From: Paraburkholderia ribeironis
GTDB taxonomy: Bacteria; Pseudomonadota; Gammaproteobacteria; Burkholderiales; Burkholderiaceae
Direction: 5' to 3'
Length of the DNA: 54,821 nt
NCBI RefSeq assembly: GCF_900019265.1
Contig: NZ_CYGX02000080.1
Span: 1 to 54,821 of the forward strand
Program-made: the position numbers and the translations under genes
Shown: in pieces, positions 43,297 through 51,044 of the stretch
Layout: every line of letters begins with the position of its first letter
Numbering within the stretch: position 1 is the first letter of the stretch
Notes under the pieces: model-generated
What the model was told of the DNA's origin: nothing
Seen by the model: the letters and a program-made list of their open reading frames with translations, nothing else
Databases searched by the model: none

Positions 43297-44157
43297 TTAT
43301 TCCTGGGCGACCTCGTTGCGCAGCGTGCCGATCCTGTCGATCGAGACTTCGCAAACGTCGCCCACCTTCATGAAGACCGGCGGCGTGCGCGAGAAACCAA
43401 CGCCGCTCGGCGTACCGGTCGCGAGGATGTCGCCGGGGTACAGCGGCGCGATCGTCGACACGTATTCGATGAAGCGCGGGATCTTGTGAATCATGCTGCT
43501 GACCGACTCGTCCTGCATCACCTGACCGTTCAACGTGGTGCGGATTCGCAGTTGATCGACGTCCTCGATCTCGCGGCGCGGCACGATCCACGGTCCGATC
43601 GATCCGCTGCGATAGAAATTCTTGCCCGGCGTGATCTGCCGCGTGTGGAATTGCCAGTCGCGCACGCTGCCTTCATTCATGATTGTAAAGCCAGCGATGT
43701 GTTCGAACGCCTCTTCCGCACGAATCCGGTAGCCGGGCTTGCCGATCACGACCACCAGCTCGCCTTCGAAGTCGAACTGCTCGCTCACACCCGGATGCAG
43801 CAGCGTCTGGCCATGGCCGACCAGCGAGTCGGCCGCACGCGCGAACAAGGCCGGCGACTTCGGCAATTCCTGCACGCGGCCCGCGTTCTGCACTTCGTTG
43901 TGATGCTCGGCGTAATTCAGCGCGAGGCACCAGATGTGAACCGGCGCCGCGATCGGCGGCAGAAAATGGATGCGTGCGAGCGGATAGTCGGCGGGCTCGG
44001 AGGCGGCGGCCGCCACGTGCTGCGGAAAACCCGCCGCGACCAATGCCTTCAGGTCCGCGTATTCGTCGCCGAAACGCTTGCCGAGGTCCACCACGCCATC
44101 GCCGACCACGACGCCGTAAGTCGTGCGTCCGTCGATCTCAAAGCTGCAATATTTCAC
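43297..44157 (-). CDS. Fumarylacetoacetate hydrolase (FAH) fold enzyme
   Basis: A 286-residue FAH-superfamily enzyme. Such enzymes cleave C-C bonds of ring-fission products or isomerise or decarboxylate them. The metal-binding acidic pair is in SEQFDFEGELVVVIGKPGYRI. The C-terminal part of the family is DILATGTPSGVGFSRTPPVFMKVGDVCEVSIDRIGTLRNEV. The GTG start at 44157 has GGAGAATCGAC upstream. The next gene upstream (SDR) ends 12 bases before, so the two are co-transcribed. In this cluster maleylpyruvate- or acylpyruvate-type hydrolysis is plausible and would give the substrate for the maleate-isomerase-like protein. Confidence 0.86.
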   Translation of the reverse strand: MKYCSFEIDGRTTYGVVVGDGVVDLGKRFGDEYADLKALVAAGFPQHVAAAASEPADYPLARIHFLPPIAAPVHIWCLALNYAEHHNEVQNAGRVQELPKSPALFARAADSLVGHGQTLLHPGVSEQFDFEGELVVVIGKPGYRIRAEEAFEHIAGFTIMNEGSVRDWQFHTRQITPGKNFYRSGSIGPWIVPRREIEDVDQLRIRTTLNGQVMQDESVSSMIHKIPRFIEYVSTIAPLYPGDILATGTPSGVGFSRTPPVFMKVGDVCEVSIDRIGTLRNEVAQE

Positions 44158-44169
44158 GTCGATTCTCCG

Positions 44170-44949
44170 TTAGACCAGACCGGCGTACGAACCGCCGTCC
44201 AGTTGCAAGTTTTGTCCCGAGATGAAGCCGGACTGTGCGCTGCACAGGAACGCGCAGGCGTCGCCGAATTCCATCGGGTCGCCGAGGCGCTTTGCGGCGA
44301 TCGTCGCGGCGATCCGCTGCTTCGCCTCCGCGACGGTGATGCCGTCCTTCTTCACCATGCGCTCGGCCATGTACTGTTGACGGTCGGTGTCGAAGCGTTC
44401 CGGCAACATGTTGTTGATCGTCACGTTGTCGATCACGCTATCGCGCTGCACCGATTTGCTGAGCGCGGTCAGTGCCGCGCGCACTGCGGCGGACAGTCCC
44501 ATCGTCGCGCTGGGCGACTTCACCATCGCCGACGTGATGTTGACGATGCGGCCAAAGCGCCGCTCGCGCATGCCCGGCACGAACGCCTTGATCAGGAAGA
44601 TCGGCGCGAGCATGTTGCCCTCGACCGCGCCGAGCCAGTCCTCGCGGCTCCAGTCGCCGATCTTGCCCGGCTCCGGTCCCGCGTTGTTGTTGATCAGGAT
44701 GTCCGGCTCGGGACACGCTTCGATCAGGCTGGCGCGTCCCTCTTCCGTGTTCAGGTCCGCGACCACGATGCGCACACGCCGTCCCGTCACCGACTCGATC
44801 TGCGCGGCGGCACTCTCCAGTGCATCGCGATGGCGGCCGTTGATCGTGACTTCGCAGCCCTCGCGCGCCAGTGCGGTCGCGCACGCGAGCCCCAACCCTC
44901 GCGACGATGCGCAAACCAGTGCTTTTTTTCCGGCGATTCCCAAATCCAT
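44170..44949 (-). CDS. Atypical SDR lacking the YxxxK motif
   Basis: A 259-residue short-chain dehydrogenase/reductase fold. The cofactor loop is ALVCASSRGLGLACATAL and the NNAG motif appears as NNNAG (residues 87-91). The catalytic serine region is VNITSAMVKS (Ser140), but the YxxxK motif is absent. The aligned stretch is MGLSAAVRAALTAL, with Ser153 and Arg157, or Leu152 and Val156, at the Tyr and Lys positions. A known group of divergent SDRs annotated as FabG-like shares this loss. Simple dehydrogenase activity is therefore doubtful. The start at 44949 has GAGGAAATACC. The 56-base leader contains three GGTCAT units. Confidence 0.82.
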   Translation of the reverse strand: MDLGIAGKKALVCASSRGLGLACATALAREGCEVTINGRHRDALESAAAQIESVTGRRVRIVVADLNTEEGRASLIEACPEPDILINNNAGPEPGKIGDWSREDWLGAVEGNMLAPIFLIKAFVPGMRERRFGRIVNITSAMVKSPSATMGLSAAVRAALTALSKSVQRDSVIDNVTINNMLPERFDTDRQQYMAERMVKKDGITVAEAKQRIAATIAAKRLGDPMEFGDACAFLCSAQSGFISGQNLQLDGGSYAGLV

Positions 44950-45005
44950 GGTATTTCCTCGATGAACTCAATGACCTCAACAACCTCTATGACCCAATCT
45001 ATGAC

Positions 45006-46016
45006 TCAGGCCGCGACGCGATCCTTCAGGCGCGGATACAGATTCAACGCGTTGCCGGCGAACACCTGCTGCCGGTCGCAGTCGCACAGATGCGGCGTCG
45101 CGGCGAGGTAGCGGCCGGTGTCGTCGAAGTGATGACCGGTTTGCGGGTCGATGCCCTTGACCGCGCCGATCATCTCCGAGCCGAAGATGATGTTGCGATG
45201 AGGGATGATCTTCGTGAGCAGGTCGATGCCGGCCTGGTGATACACACAAGTATCGAAGAACACGTTTTTCAGCAGGCCTTGATCCAGTGCCTCGAAGCCC
45301 ATGTCCTGCGCGAGGCCGCGGTAGCGTCCCCAGTGATACGGCACCGCGCCGCCGCCGTGCGGAATGATGAAACGCAGCGTCGGGAAGTCCTTGAAGAGTT
45401 GCGGCGACAGCAGCAGTTGCATGAACGCGGTCGTGTCGCCGTTCAGGTAGTGGGCGCCGACGTGATGGAAACACGGATTGCACGAACTGCTCACGTGGAT
45501 CATCGCGGGTACGTCGAGCTCCACCATCTTCTCGTAGAGCGGGTAGTAGACGCGATCGGTCAGCGGCTTGTCGGTCCAGTAGCCGCCGGCCGGGTCCGGG
45601 TTCAGATTGCAGCCGACGAAACCCAACTCCACGACACAGCGTTCGAGTTCTTGCGCCGACGCTTCGAGCCCCTGCCCCGGCGATTGCGGCAACTGGCAGA
45701 CGCCCGCGAAGTTCTTCGGATACAACGAGCAGACGCGATGGATCAGATCGTTGCAAAGCCTCGACCACTCGATGCTGTTTTCCAGCGTGCCGAGGTGATG
45801 CCCCATCTGCCCCGCGATCGGCGAGAACAGCGTCAGGTCCAGGCCGCGAGCGCGCTGCTCCTTCAGTTGCCCTGCTTCCAGTGCGTCGCGCAGTTCGTCG
45901 TCGGAGATACTGAGCGGCGCGCCGTAAAAGCCGCCGCCATTCGCGAGCTGCGCACGCCGCCATTCGTGTAGTGTTTTCGGCACTGTCGTGAAGTGCCCGT
46001 GACAATCAATAATCAT
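45006..46016 (-). CDS. Amidohydrolase, LigJ-like 4-oxalomesaconate hydratase
   Basis: A 336-residue metal-dependent barrel enzyme of the ACMSD/LigJ branch. The N-terminal metal motif is MIIDCHGHFTTVPK. Similarity to LigJ as I remember it is seen in VGCNLNPDPAGGYW, LTDRVYYPLYEKMVELDVPAMIHVSSSCNP, FIIPHGGGAVPYHWGR and IIFGSEMIGAVKGIDPQTG. LigJ hydrates 4-oxalomesaconate in the protocatechuate 4,5-cleavage pathway. Decarboxylases of this family (ACMSD, gamma-resorcylate) are the main alternative. The ATG 46016 lacks a strong ribosome binding site and follows a perfect palindrome in the leader. Confidence 0.75.
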   Translation of the reverse strand: MIIDCHGHFTTVPKTLHEWRRAQLANGGGFYGAPLSISDDELRDALEAGQLKEQRARGLDLTLFSPIAGQMGHHLGTLENSIEWSRLCNDLIHRVCSLYPKNFAGVCQLPQSPGQGLEASAQELERCVVELGFVGCNLNPDPAGGYWTDKPLTDRVYYPLYEKMVELDVPAMIHVSSSCNPCFHHVGAHYLNGDTTAFMQLLLSPQLFKDFPTLRFIIPHGGGAVPYHWGRYRGLAQDMGFEALDQGLLKNVFFDTCVYHQAGIDLLTKIIPHRNIIFGSEMIGAVKGIDPQTGHHFDDTGRYLAATPHLCDCDRQQVFAGNALNLYPRLKDRVAA

Positions 46017-46042
46017 CGTGGTTTACCGTTGTTTTTGGAGCT

Positions 46043-46064
46043 GACGCCCGCCGCGGCGGGCGTC
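46043..46064. other. Perfect 22-bp GC palindrome in the intergenic leader
   Basis: GACGCCCGCCG and its exact complement CGGCGGGCGTC abut with no loop. It lies 5 bases after the VOC dioxygenase stop and 26 bases before the LigJ-like start. There is no T-tract in the direction of transcription. It may stabilise the upstream mRNA or weaken read-through rather than terminate. Confidence 0.7.
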
Positions 46065-46069
46065 GCGTT

Positions 46070-47008
46070 TTAGTTGGCGCCCGGCCATGCGACGATCGGC
46101 GTGGCCTGTTTGACAAACCGCTCCGGCGGTTTTTCGCCGGTGTCGTAGCTCATCCCCTCGCCGATCTGGATGCGGTTGAAGCGGCTCGCCGCATTGAGCT
46201 TTTCGTGTGAAATCCAGTGCTCGTGCATTTGTCCGTACGGGCTCATCCAGTAGTCGAAAATCTGGCTGCCGAGCGCGTGGCGTCCAATGCCGCGAACATG
46301 GTCATGCGAGCGATGCGCCATGTGGTCGTAGCCGAAGAAGATGTCGTCGACCCCTTCCACCTGATACGACACGTGATGCATGCCGGCGCGGTGGCCACGC
46401 AGCAGGAAGATCACGTGATGATCGACCAGCGCGTCGCCCTGGTCGACGCGATTGAACTGGCCGATCACGTTGTCCGGTTGGCCGACGAACAGTTCGTCGG
46501 TGGGCAGCAGGCCGAGCGTGCGCTGATACCAGCCGATCATGTCGGACAGATTCGGCGTCGCGTACGCGGTATGCGCGATCCGCACGACCCGCGCGGGGCC
46601 GAGTGAGCGGCTTTCGCCCTCGGGTCCGCGCACCAGTTCGAGCGGCGGCAACGCGGCGACGCGTTGTTGGCCCGTCACCAGTTCGAGCCAGAAGCCGTTC
46701 GGATCGCGCAACCGGATACGCTGGCCGCCGCCCGGCGCGTCGGGCGATTCGATGCCTTGCGCGCCGGGCAATTTGGCCAGTGCGGCGAGGTCGGCGGTCT
46801 CGCTCAACGCGTAACCGAAGCTGATCACGCCGGGCGCACCCAGTTCGGTGACGTGAAGAAACGGCGAATCACCGACGCCTCGCATGTAGAGACGCTGAGC
46901 GTCGCGATGCGCGAGCACCATGCCGAAGTCTTCGAGAAACGCCTGCATGCGTCCGAGGTCCGGCGCACTCAGTCTGACGTATGACATTCCAGTAATCGGT
47001 GAGGCCAC
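46070..47008 (-). CDS. VOC-fold extradiol dioxygenase-like protein
   Basis: A 312-residue two-domain type I extradiol dioxygenase-like protein, the length of the catechol 2,3-dioxygenase/BphC family. Each domain starts with a VOC strand: MSYVRLSAPDLGRMQAFLEDFGMVLA and VRIAHTAYATPNLSDMIGWYQRTLGLLP. Likely Fe ligands are His in VVRIAHTAY, His in GMHHVSYQVEG and Glu in GQMHEHWIS, all in the second domain as the family requires. The GTG start at 47008 has a strong AGGAGA ribosome binding site. It would be the ring-cleaving step of the cluster. A non-oxygenase VOC role cannot be excluded. Confidence 0.82.
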   Translation of the reverse strand: MASPITGMSYVRLSAPDLGRMQAFLEDFGMVLAHRDAQRLYMRGVGDSPFLHVTELGAPGVISFGYALSETADLAALAKLPGAQGIESPDAPGGGQRIRLRDPNGFWLELVTGQQRVAALPPLELVRGPEGESRSLGPARVVRIAHTAYATPNLSDMIGWYQRTLGLLPTDELFVGQPDNVIGQFNRVDQGDALVDHHVIFLLRGHRAGMHHVSYQVEGVDDIFFGYDHMAHRSHDHVRGIGRHALGSQIFDYWMSPYGQMHEHWISHEKLNAASRFNRIQIGEGMSYDTGEKPPERFVKQATPIVAWPGAN

Positions 47009-47018
47009 GGCTGTCTCC

Positions 47019-47124
47019 TGTCGACGAGAGTTGGCGCTTTAGCGCCTACTCTCGTCCCATGCAAATGATTGCGGTCGACCGGAGTTGGCGCTTTAGCGCC
47101 CTACTCAGGTCCCATGCAAAATGG
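47019..47124. repeat. Two 54-bp-spaced copies of a palindromic repeat
   Basis: Each copy has GTCGAC, then GAGTTGGCGCTTTAGCGCC, then TACTC, then GTCCCATGCAAA. The core GGCGCT-TT-AGCGCC is a hairpin, and GAGT/ACTC extends it. The hairpin cores are at 47028-47051 and 47082-47106. It looks like a REP-type element in the 178-base gap between the VOC dioxygenase and the decarboxylase-like pair. Confidence 0.8.
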
Positions 47125-47186
47125 TGCTGTTAGAGCTTTGTTATACGACGATCCGGCTTATGTACCACACGTTCGCAGTTCAGCTA

Positions 47187-48068
47187 TCAGCTCAAGATGT
47201 TCGCGACGTTCCCGTACAACTCGTCGGGCGCATAGCGTCTGGTGATCAGCTTCTGTTCGAACGCATACCGGATCACCGTTTCCAGGGCTGGACGCAACGC
47301 ATCGAAACCGACCGGCTGCAAGTCCGGGCCACTCGCGGCGGGCAGGTCACCACCCGCGACTCGGCTCTCCAATAGCATACGGAAGACTTCGCGTACGAGA
47401 TCGCTGCGCGACTCGGCGATCTCCTTGCGAATCGTCACCACATGGTTGATCGGCACTACGTGAGTGCGACGGTGCCATGCCGCGGCCGCTTCCTTCGGCT
47501 CGGGGATCAGCGTGCGGATGCCCGGATCGCCCGACAACGCGCCACCGGCGATGATCGCATCGACCTGGCCGGCGCGCAGCATGTCCTCGAGGCTGAGCGT
47601 CGAATCGATCCGCGTGACCCACTCGGGGTCCTGGTATTCGGCAACGTGCGCGCCTTCCTGACTCTGCGAGCGCACCTGGTCGAGTTGGACGCCGTACTCG
47701 TCGGACAGAATGCCACGCACCCACGTCGGCGTGGTTTGCGCATACGAGCGCATCGCGACGGTTTTTCCCGCCAGATCCTGCGGCCTCATATCGTCGTCGG
47801 CGCGGCACAGGATGCTCTTGTGGTGAAACATGCCGTTCATCACGAACGGCAACATCACATAAGGCTTGCCTGCCTCGTATGCTTGCAGGAATGTGACGAC
47901 CGCGAGTTCCGCCACATCGAACTTCAGTCCGCGCACCACGTCCTTGAACGCTTTTTGCGCGGTATCCACATCGGCGAAATCGAGGCGCAGCAGCGGCGAC
48001 GCTACGCTGCCGTCCTTCAGCGGCGCAGTCTTCTTATACGAGCCCATCATCGCGGTGAGCGTGGTCAT
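47187..48068 (-). CDS. 4,5-dihydroxyphthalate decarboxylase-like protein, second copy
   Basis: A 293-residue protein of the NMT1/periplasmic-binding-protein fold, close in pattern to 4,5-dihydroxyphthalate decarboxylase. Characteristic pieces are LKDGSVASPLLRLDF, DVAELAVVTFLQAYEAGKPYVMLPFVMNGMFHHKSILCR, TTPTWVRGILSDEYGVQLDQV and VPINHVVTIRKEIAE. There is no signal peptide or lipobox, and no ABC permease or ATPase nearby, so a cytoplasmic enzyme is more likely than a transport receptor. ATG 48068 has AAAGGGACCGAC; ATG 48083 would overlap the upstream stop by four bases. It is a diverged tandem paralogue of the gene at 48080-49111. Confidence 0.8.
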   Translation of the reverse strand: MTTLTAMMGSYKKTAPLKDGSVASPLLRLDFADVDTAQKAFKDVVRGLKFDVAELAVVTFLQAYEAGKPYVMLPFVMNGMFHHKSILCRADDDMRPQDLAGKTVAMRSYAQTTPTWVRGILSDEYGVQLDQVRSQSQEGAHVAEYQDPEWVTRIDSTLSLEDMLRAGQVDAIIAGGALSGDPGIRTLIPEPKEAAAAWHRRTHVVPINHVVTIRKEIAESRSDLVREVFRMLLESRVAGGDLPAASGPDLQPVGFDALRPALETVIRYAFEQKLITRRYAPDELYGNVANILS

Positions 48069-48079
48069 GTCGGTCCCTT

Positions 48080-49111
48080 TCATGTGCGGCTCGCGGTTGC
48101 CAGCGGGTTATCGTGCTTGCTGCCCTGGGCGTTGTCCTGTGTGTTGATCTGGGTGTTATCCCGCGCTTTGCTCTGGATGACGCGCGGGTCGTGGAACACC
48201 GTGCGCAACGGCGGCGCGTGCGGAATCAGGCGCTGCCGATGCGCGTAACGCACCAGCGCTTCGAGCGACCTGGCGTTTTCGTCGAATCCGTACGGCAGCG
48301 GATCGCCGACCCACTGCGCCAGTTCGCGATAACGGAGATCCTCGGCGCCGGCAGCTTCGCCGCTGTGAATCCGTGCGAGATAGTTTGTCTTCGCTTGCGT
48401 GAACGCTTCGAACAGCGCCAACGCAAGTTCGGGATGCCGTTCGAGCACATCGTTGCGCACCACGATCATGCCGTGCAGAGGATAAATGCCGGTGCGGCGA
48501 AACCAGTCGCGCTCGCGCATGTCGGCGTCTTCGACGATCTCGACGAGCTGGTCCTCCAGAGCGTCGCCCGCGCCCGCGAGTCCGCCGAACGCCGCCTCCA
48601 GTTCGCCCTGCTTCAGCAGGCCCGCGATCGACTGGTCGTCAGCGAGCCGCTGCACATTCGGCGGCGTGGCGAAGCTCTGCACGTTCTCCTCTTCTTCGGT
48701 AACCCACGTCACCTTGTCGGGATCGAGGCCATACTCATCGGCGAAAATGCCGCGCGTCCACACCGCGGCCGTGACTGAATAGGTACGCACGCCAACCCGC
48801 CTGCCTTCGAGATCTTTCGGACCACGAATCGTTGCCGAACGCAGCCGCTCAATGCCTGCGTGCCGGAAGCGGCGCGTCATGGGTATCGCGAGCGCGGTGA
48901 TCGGCGCGCCTGCCGCCACCGCCATCAGATACGATGTCGGCGCCATTTCGCAGATGTCGTACGGCTGGCTGCGTGCCATCTCGCGATAGGCGTCCGGCAT
49001 CCGTTTCTTTTCGATGAACTCGAGCTCGAACCCTGCGACGCCGACTGTTCCATTGCGCAGATCGCGCACCTGTCCGTGCTGCCCCAGCACGATGGACAGT
49101 TTTACCGTCAT
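48080..49111 (-). CDS. 4,5-dihydroxyphthalate decarboxylase-like protein, first copy
   Basis: A 343-residue cytoplasmic member of the same family as the next gene. It shows LRNGTVGVAGFELEFIEKKRMPDAYREMARSQPYDICEMAPTSYLMAVAAGAPITALAIPMTRRFRHAG, DLEGRRVGVRTYSVTAAVWTRGIFADEYGLDPDKVTWV and YPLHGMIVVRNDVLERHPELALALFEAF. These are the pattern of Pht5/OphC-type decarboxylases, which turn 4,5-dihydroxyphthalate into protocatechuate. No signal peptide is present. Its start overlaps the stop of the aldolase gene (ATGA) and has GGAGGCATC. The C-terminal 30 residues are polar and repetitive, rich in Asn, Asp and Gln. Confidence 0.82.
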   Translation of the reverse strand: MTVKLSIVLGQHGQVRDLRNGTVGVAGFELEFIEKKRMPDAYREMARSQPYDICEMAPTSYLMAVAAGAPITALAIPMTRRFRHAGIERLRSATIRGPKDLEGRRVGVRTYSVTAAVWTRGIFADEYGLDPDKVTWVTEEEENVQSFATPPNVQRLADDQSIAGLLKQGELEAAFGGLAGAGDALEDQLVEIVEDADMRERDWFRRTGIYPLHGMIVVRNDVLERHPELALALFEAFTQAKTNYLARIHSGEAAGAEDLRYRELAQWVGDPLPYGFDENARSLEALVRYAHRQRLIPHAPPLRTVFHDPRVIQSKARDNTQINTQDNAQGSKHDNPLATASRT

Positions 49112-49980
49112 GATGCCTCCGCCAAACGTCCAGCCAGTTGCAGGCCTTTGTCCAGCGCAGAAAAATCGCGCTTCGGATAAGTCATCAGGAACCGGTAGCC
49201 CTGTTCGATGACCCGGCTCACGTTCTGCCCCGTGACGTGCGGATGACCGACCGGGATGTCATAGGCTTTACCCACTTCCAGCACGTGATCCATCATGCGC
49301 AACAGTTCCGGGTTGTCGTACTGGCGCGGGCAGCCGAGTTCCTGCGTCAGGTCGCCCTCGCCGATCAGCAGCACGCCGATGCCCGGCACCTGCCTGACGA
49401 TCTCTTCGAGGTTCTCGATCGCACGCGTGTCCTCGATCATCAGCACCACCAGCACTTCGCCATCCGGCGCGAGCGGCCACACATCCGCCTTGCGGTAGTA
49501 CTCCTGCTGCGACACGCCCCAGTAGCGCGCGGCCGGCATCGGCGCATCGCCGCGCAAACCGGCCAGCTCGTACAGCGGCGCGCTCTCGAGCCGCGGATAG
49601 CGGCACGCGGCAACCGCGTTATAGGCTTCCTCGGGCGTGCTGATGCGCGGCCACGCGATGCCGTATGCGCCGAGATCGAGCGCCTGCTTGGCAAACCACT
49701 GATTCATTTCGCTGCCGCTCGGCGGAATGCGCACCAGCGGCGTCATCTGGCAGGCAATCGACTGGGCCTTCGCAATGCGCTCGCGCAGCAGCAGAAACTG
49801 CATCGATTCACGCAGCGAGCGGATATCCCAAGGCGTATGTTCCAGCTCGAACACCACCCCGTCATTCGACGACTGCGCAAACGCAACCGCCGATTCCACT
49901 TCAGCCTGGATGAACGACGTGAATGCGATACGGCGTCCGGTTTGCAGCGCGCGAATTACGCCGTTGAGTCTTTCTGTCAT
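49108..49980 (-). CDS. HpcH/HpaI-family aldolase
   Basis: A 290-residue class II pyruvate aldolase-like protein. The family features are IAFTSFIQAEVESAVAFAQSSNDGVVFELEHTPWDIRSLRE, an acidic metal site near VLVVLMIEDTRAIENLEEI (Glu) and LLIGEGDLTQELGCPRQYDNPEL, the usual GxxDL-LG block. Such enzymes split 4-hydroxy-2-oxo acids to pyruvate and an aldehyde or oxoacid. In this operon it could take the hydrated product of the LigJ-like enzyme. ATG 49980 is chosen over TTG 50007. The gene starts 23 bases after the propeller gene and overlaps the decarboxylase-like gene by four bases. Confidence 0.84.
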   Translation of the reverse strand: MTERLNGVIRALQTGRRIAFTSFIQAEVESAVAFAQSSNDGVVFELEHTPWDIRSLRESMQFLLLRERIAKAQSIACQMTPLVRIPPSGSEMNQWFAKQALDLGAYGIAWPRISTPEEAYNAVAACRYPRLESAPLYELAGLRGDAPMPAARYWGVSQQEYYRKADVWPLAPDGEVLVVLMIEDTRAIENLEEIVRQVPGIGVLLIGEGDLTQELGCPRQYDNPELLRMMDHVLEVGKAYDIPVGHPHVTGQNVSRVIEQGYRFLMTYPKRDFSALDKGLQLAGRLAEAS

Positions 49981-50003
49981 GGTTTCGATCGTCCCTGATT
50001 CGT

Positions 50004-51044
50004 TCAAAGCATCGCCGCACAGAACGCATCGCCTGCGCCGGACGGGAGCGGTTTTTCTGTCCAGCTCTGGCAGCCGTCGGTCGTGAAGAACACCTGGCCG
50101 CCGCGCGTCACGGTGATCACGCCGTTCGAGTCAGTGGGGTGCACGCCGAAGCCGAGCATCGTGCTGGCCGGAGCGACTTGCGAATCGGCGCGGTACCAGC
50201 GCTTGCCGAGGTCGTCGCTCGCGTACAGCGCGCCCGAGTTGCTGCGCGACGAAATGCTGAAGCACGCGTACATCTTCTTCGGGTCGTCGCATACGAAGCG
50301 GCAGTCCCGCGCGTACGAGAACGGTGCGAACTTGCCCACTTCGAGATCGCGGAACGTCCTGCCCTTGTCGCGGCTTTCGAAAACGCCGAGACGGCAGATA
50401 TAGAACAGCGCATCAGGATCGGCCGGCGTGGTGCAAACCGAGTGAGCGTCGAACATGCCTTCGGCGTCGTCGTCGGTTTCGATGCGGCTCTGCAGATGCG
50501 GCAGTTGCGCGAGCGCGAGCAGTCCGTCCGGCTCGCCGCGCCACGTGTCGCCGCCATCTTCGCTGACCAGCAAACCATTGATCTCGGCCACCGCGTACAT
50601 CACATCGAGGTTCAGCGGATGAAACGCGATCCGCATGACCCGCGAGTCGCCGAACGAAATCTTGAAGCGCTCGGGATGATCGGCCTTGCATTTGCGCCAG
50701 GAGTCGCCGCCGTCGTCGCTGCGATAGATGCTGACCGGGCCACCGGCCGCGAACAGCGTATCGGGACGCGTCGGGTGAATCACGACACTCCAGAACTGGA
50801 TCGGCTCGTTCGTCACGTTCAATCGGGTCCATGAATCGCCACCGTCGTTCGACCGGTACACGCCTTTGCGCGTGGCAGCGAACAGCAGATCAGGCCGCTG
50901 CGGATGCGGCGTGATCGCCTGCACGGAGGCGTCGTCGGGGAAGTCGGTCAGCTTTTCCCACTCGCCGCCGGGCCTCAGGCGATACATCGAACCAATCGCA
51001 TTCGGACGATTGGCGGCGGTGCCGACCAGCATCAGTTCTTTCAT
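50004..51044 (-). CDS. Six-Asp-box beta-propeller protein (BNR/sialidase-like)
   Basis: A 346-residue protein made of BNR/Asp-box repeats. Six are visible: SNDGGDSW, SDDGGDSW, SEDGGDTW, SRDKGRTF, SDDLGKRW and TTDGCQSW, spaced 40-70 residues apart, as in a six-bladed propeller. There is no signal peptide, so it is cytoplasmic, unlike most sialidases. Sialidase catalytic residues are not evident. It is the promoter-proximal gene of the leftward cluster, with GGAGACCTT before ATG 51044. A lactonase or hydrolase role is conceivable, as for other propellers in catabolic operons. I cannot assign a reaction. Confidence 0.82.
   Translation of the reverse strand: MKELMLVGTAANRPNAIGSMYRLRPGGEWEKLTDFPDDASVQAITPHPQRPDLLFAATRKGVYRSNDGGDSWTRLNVTNEPIQFWSVVIHPTRPDTLFAAGGPVSIYRSDDGGDSWRKCKADHPERFKISFGDSRVMRIAFHPLNLDVMYAVAEINGLLVSEDGGDTWRGEPDGLLALAQLPHLQSRIETDDDAEGMFDAHSVCTTPADPDALFYICRLGVFESRDKGRTFRDLEVGKFAPFSYARDCRFVCDDPKKMYACFSISSRSNSGALYASDDLGKRWYRADSQVAPASTMLGFGVHPTDSNGVITVTRGGQVFFTTDGCQSWTEKPLPSGAGDAFCAAML

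Noticed and set aside
42253..45111. A 952-codon plus-strand frame
   Set aside because: Antisense to the LysR, FAH and SDR genes, whose domains are unambiguous.
47019..47124. CRISPR-like repeat array
   Set aside because: Only two copies, palindromic, with no further spacers and no cas genes.
47187..49111. ABC transporter substrate-binding proteins (NMT1/THI5-like)
   Set aside because: No signal peptides and no ABC permease or ATPase nearby; the decarboxylase pattern fits better.
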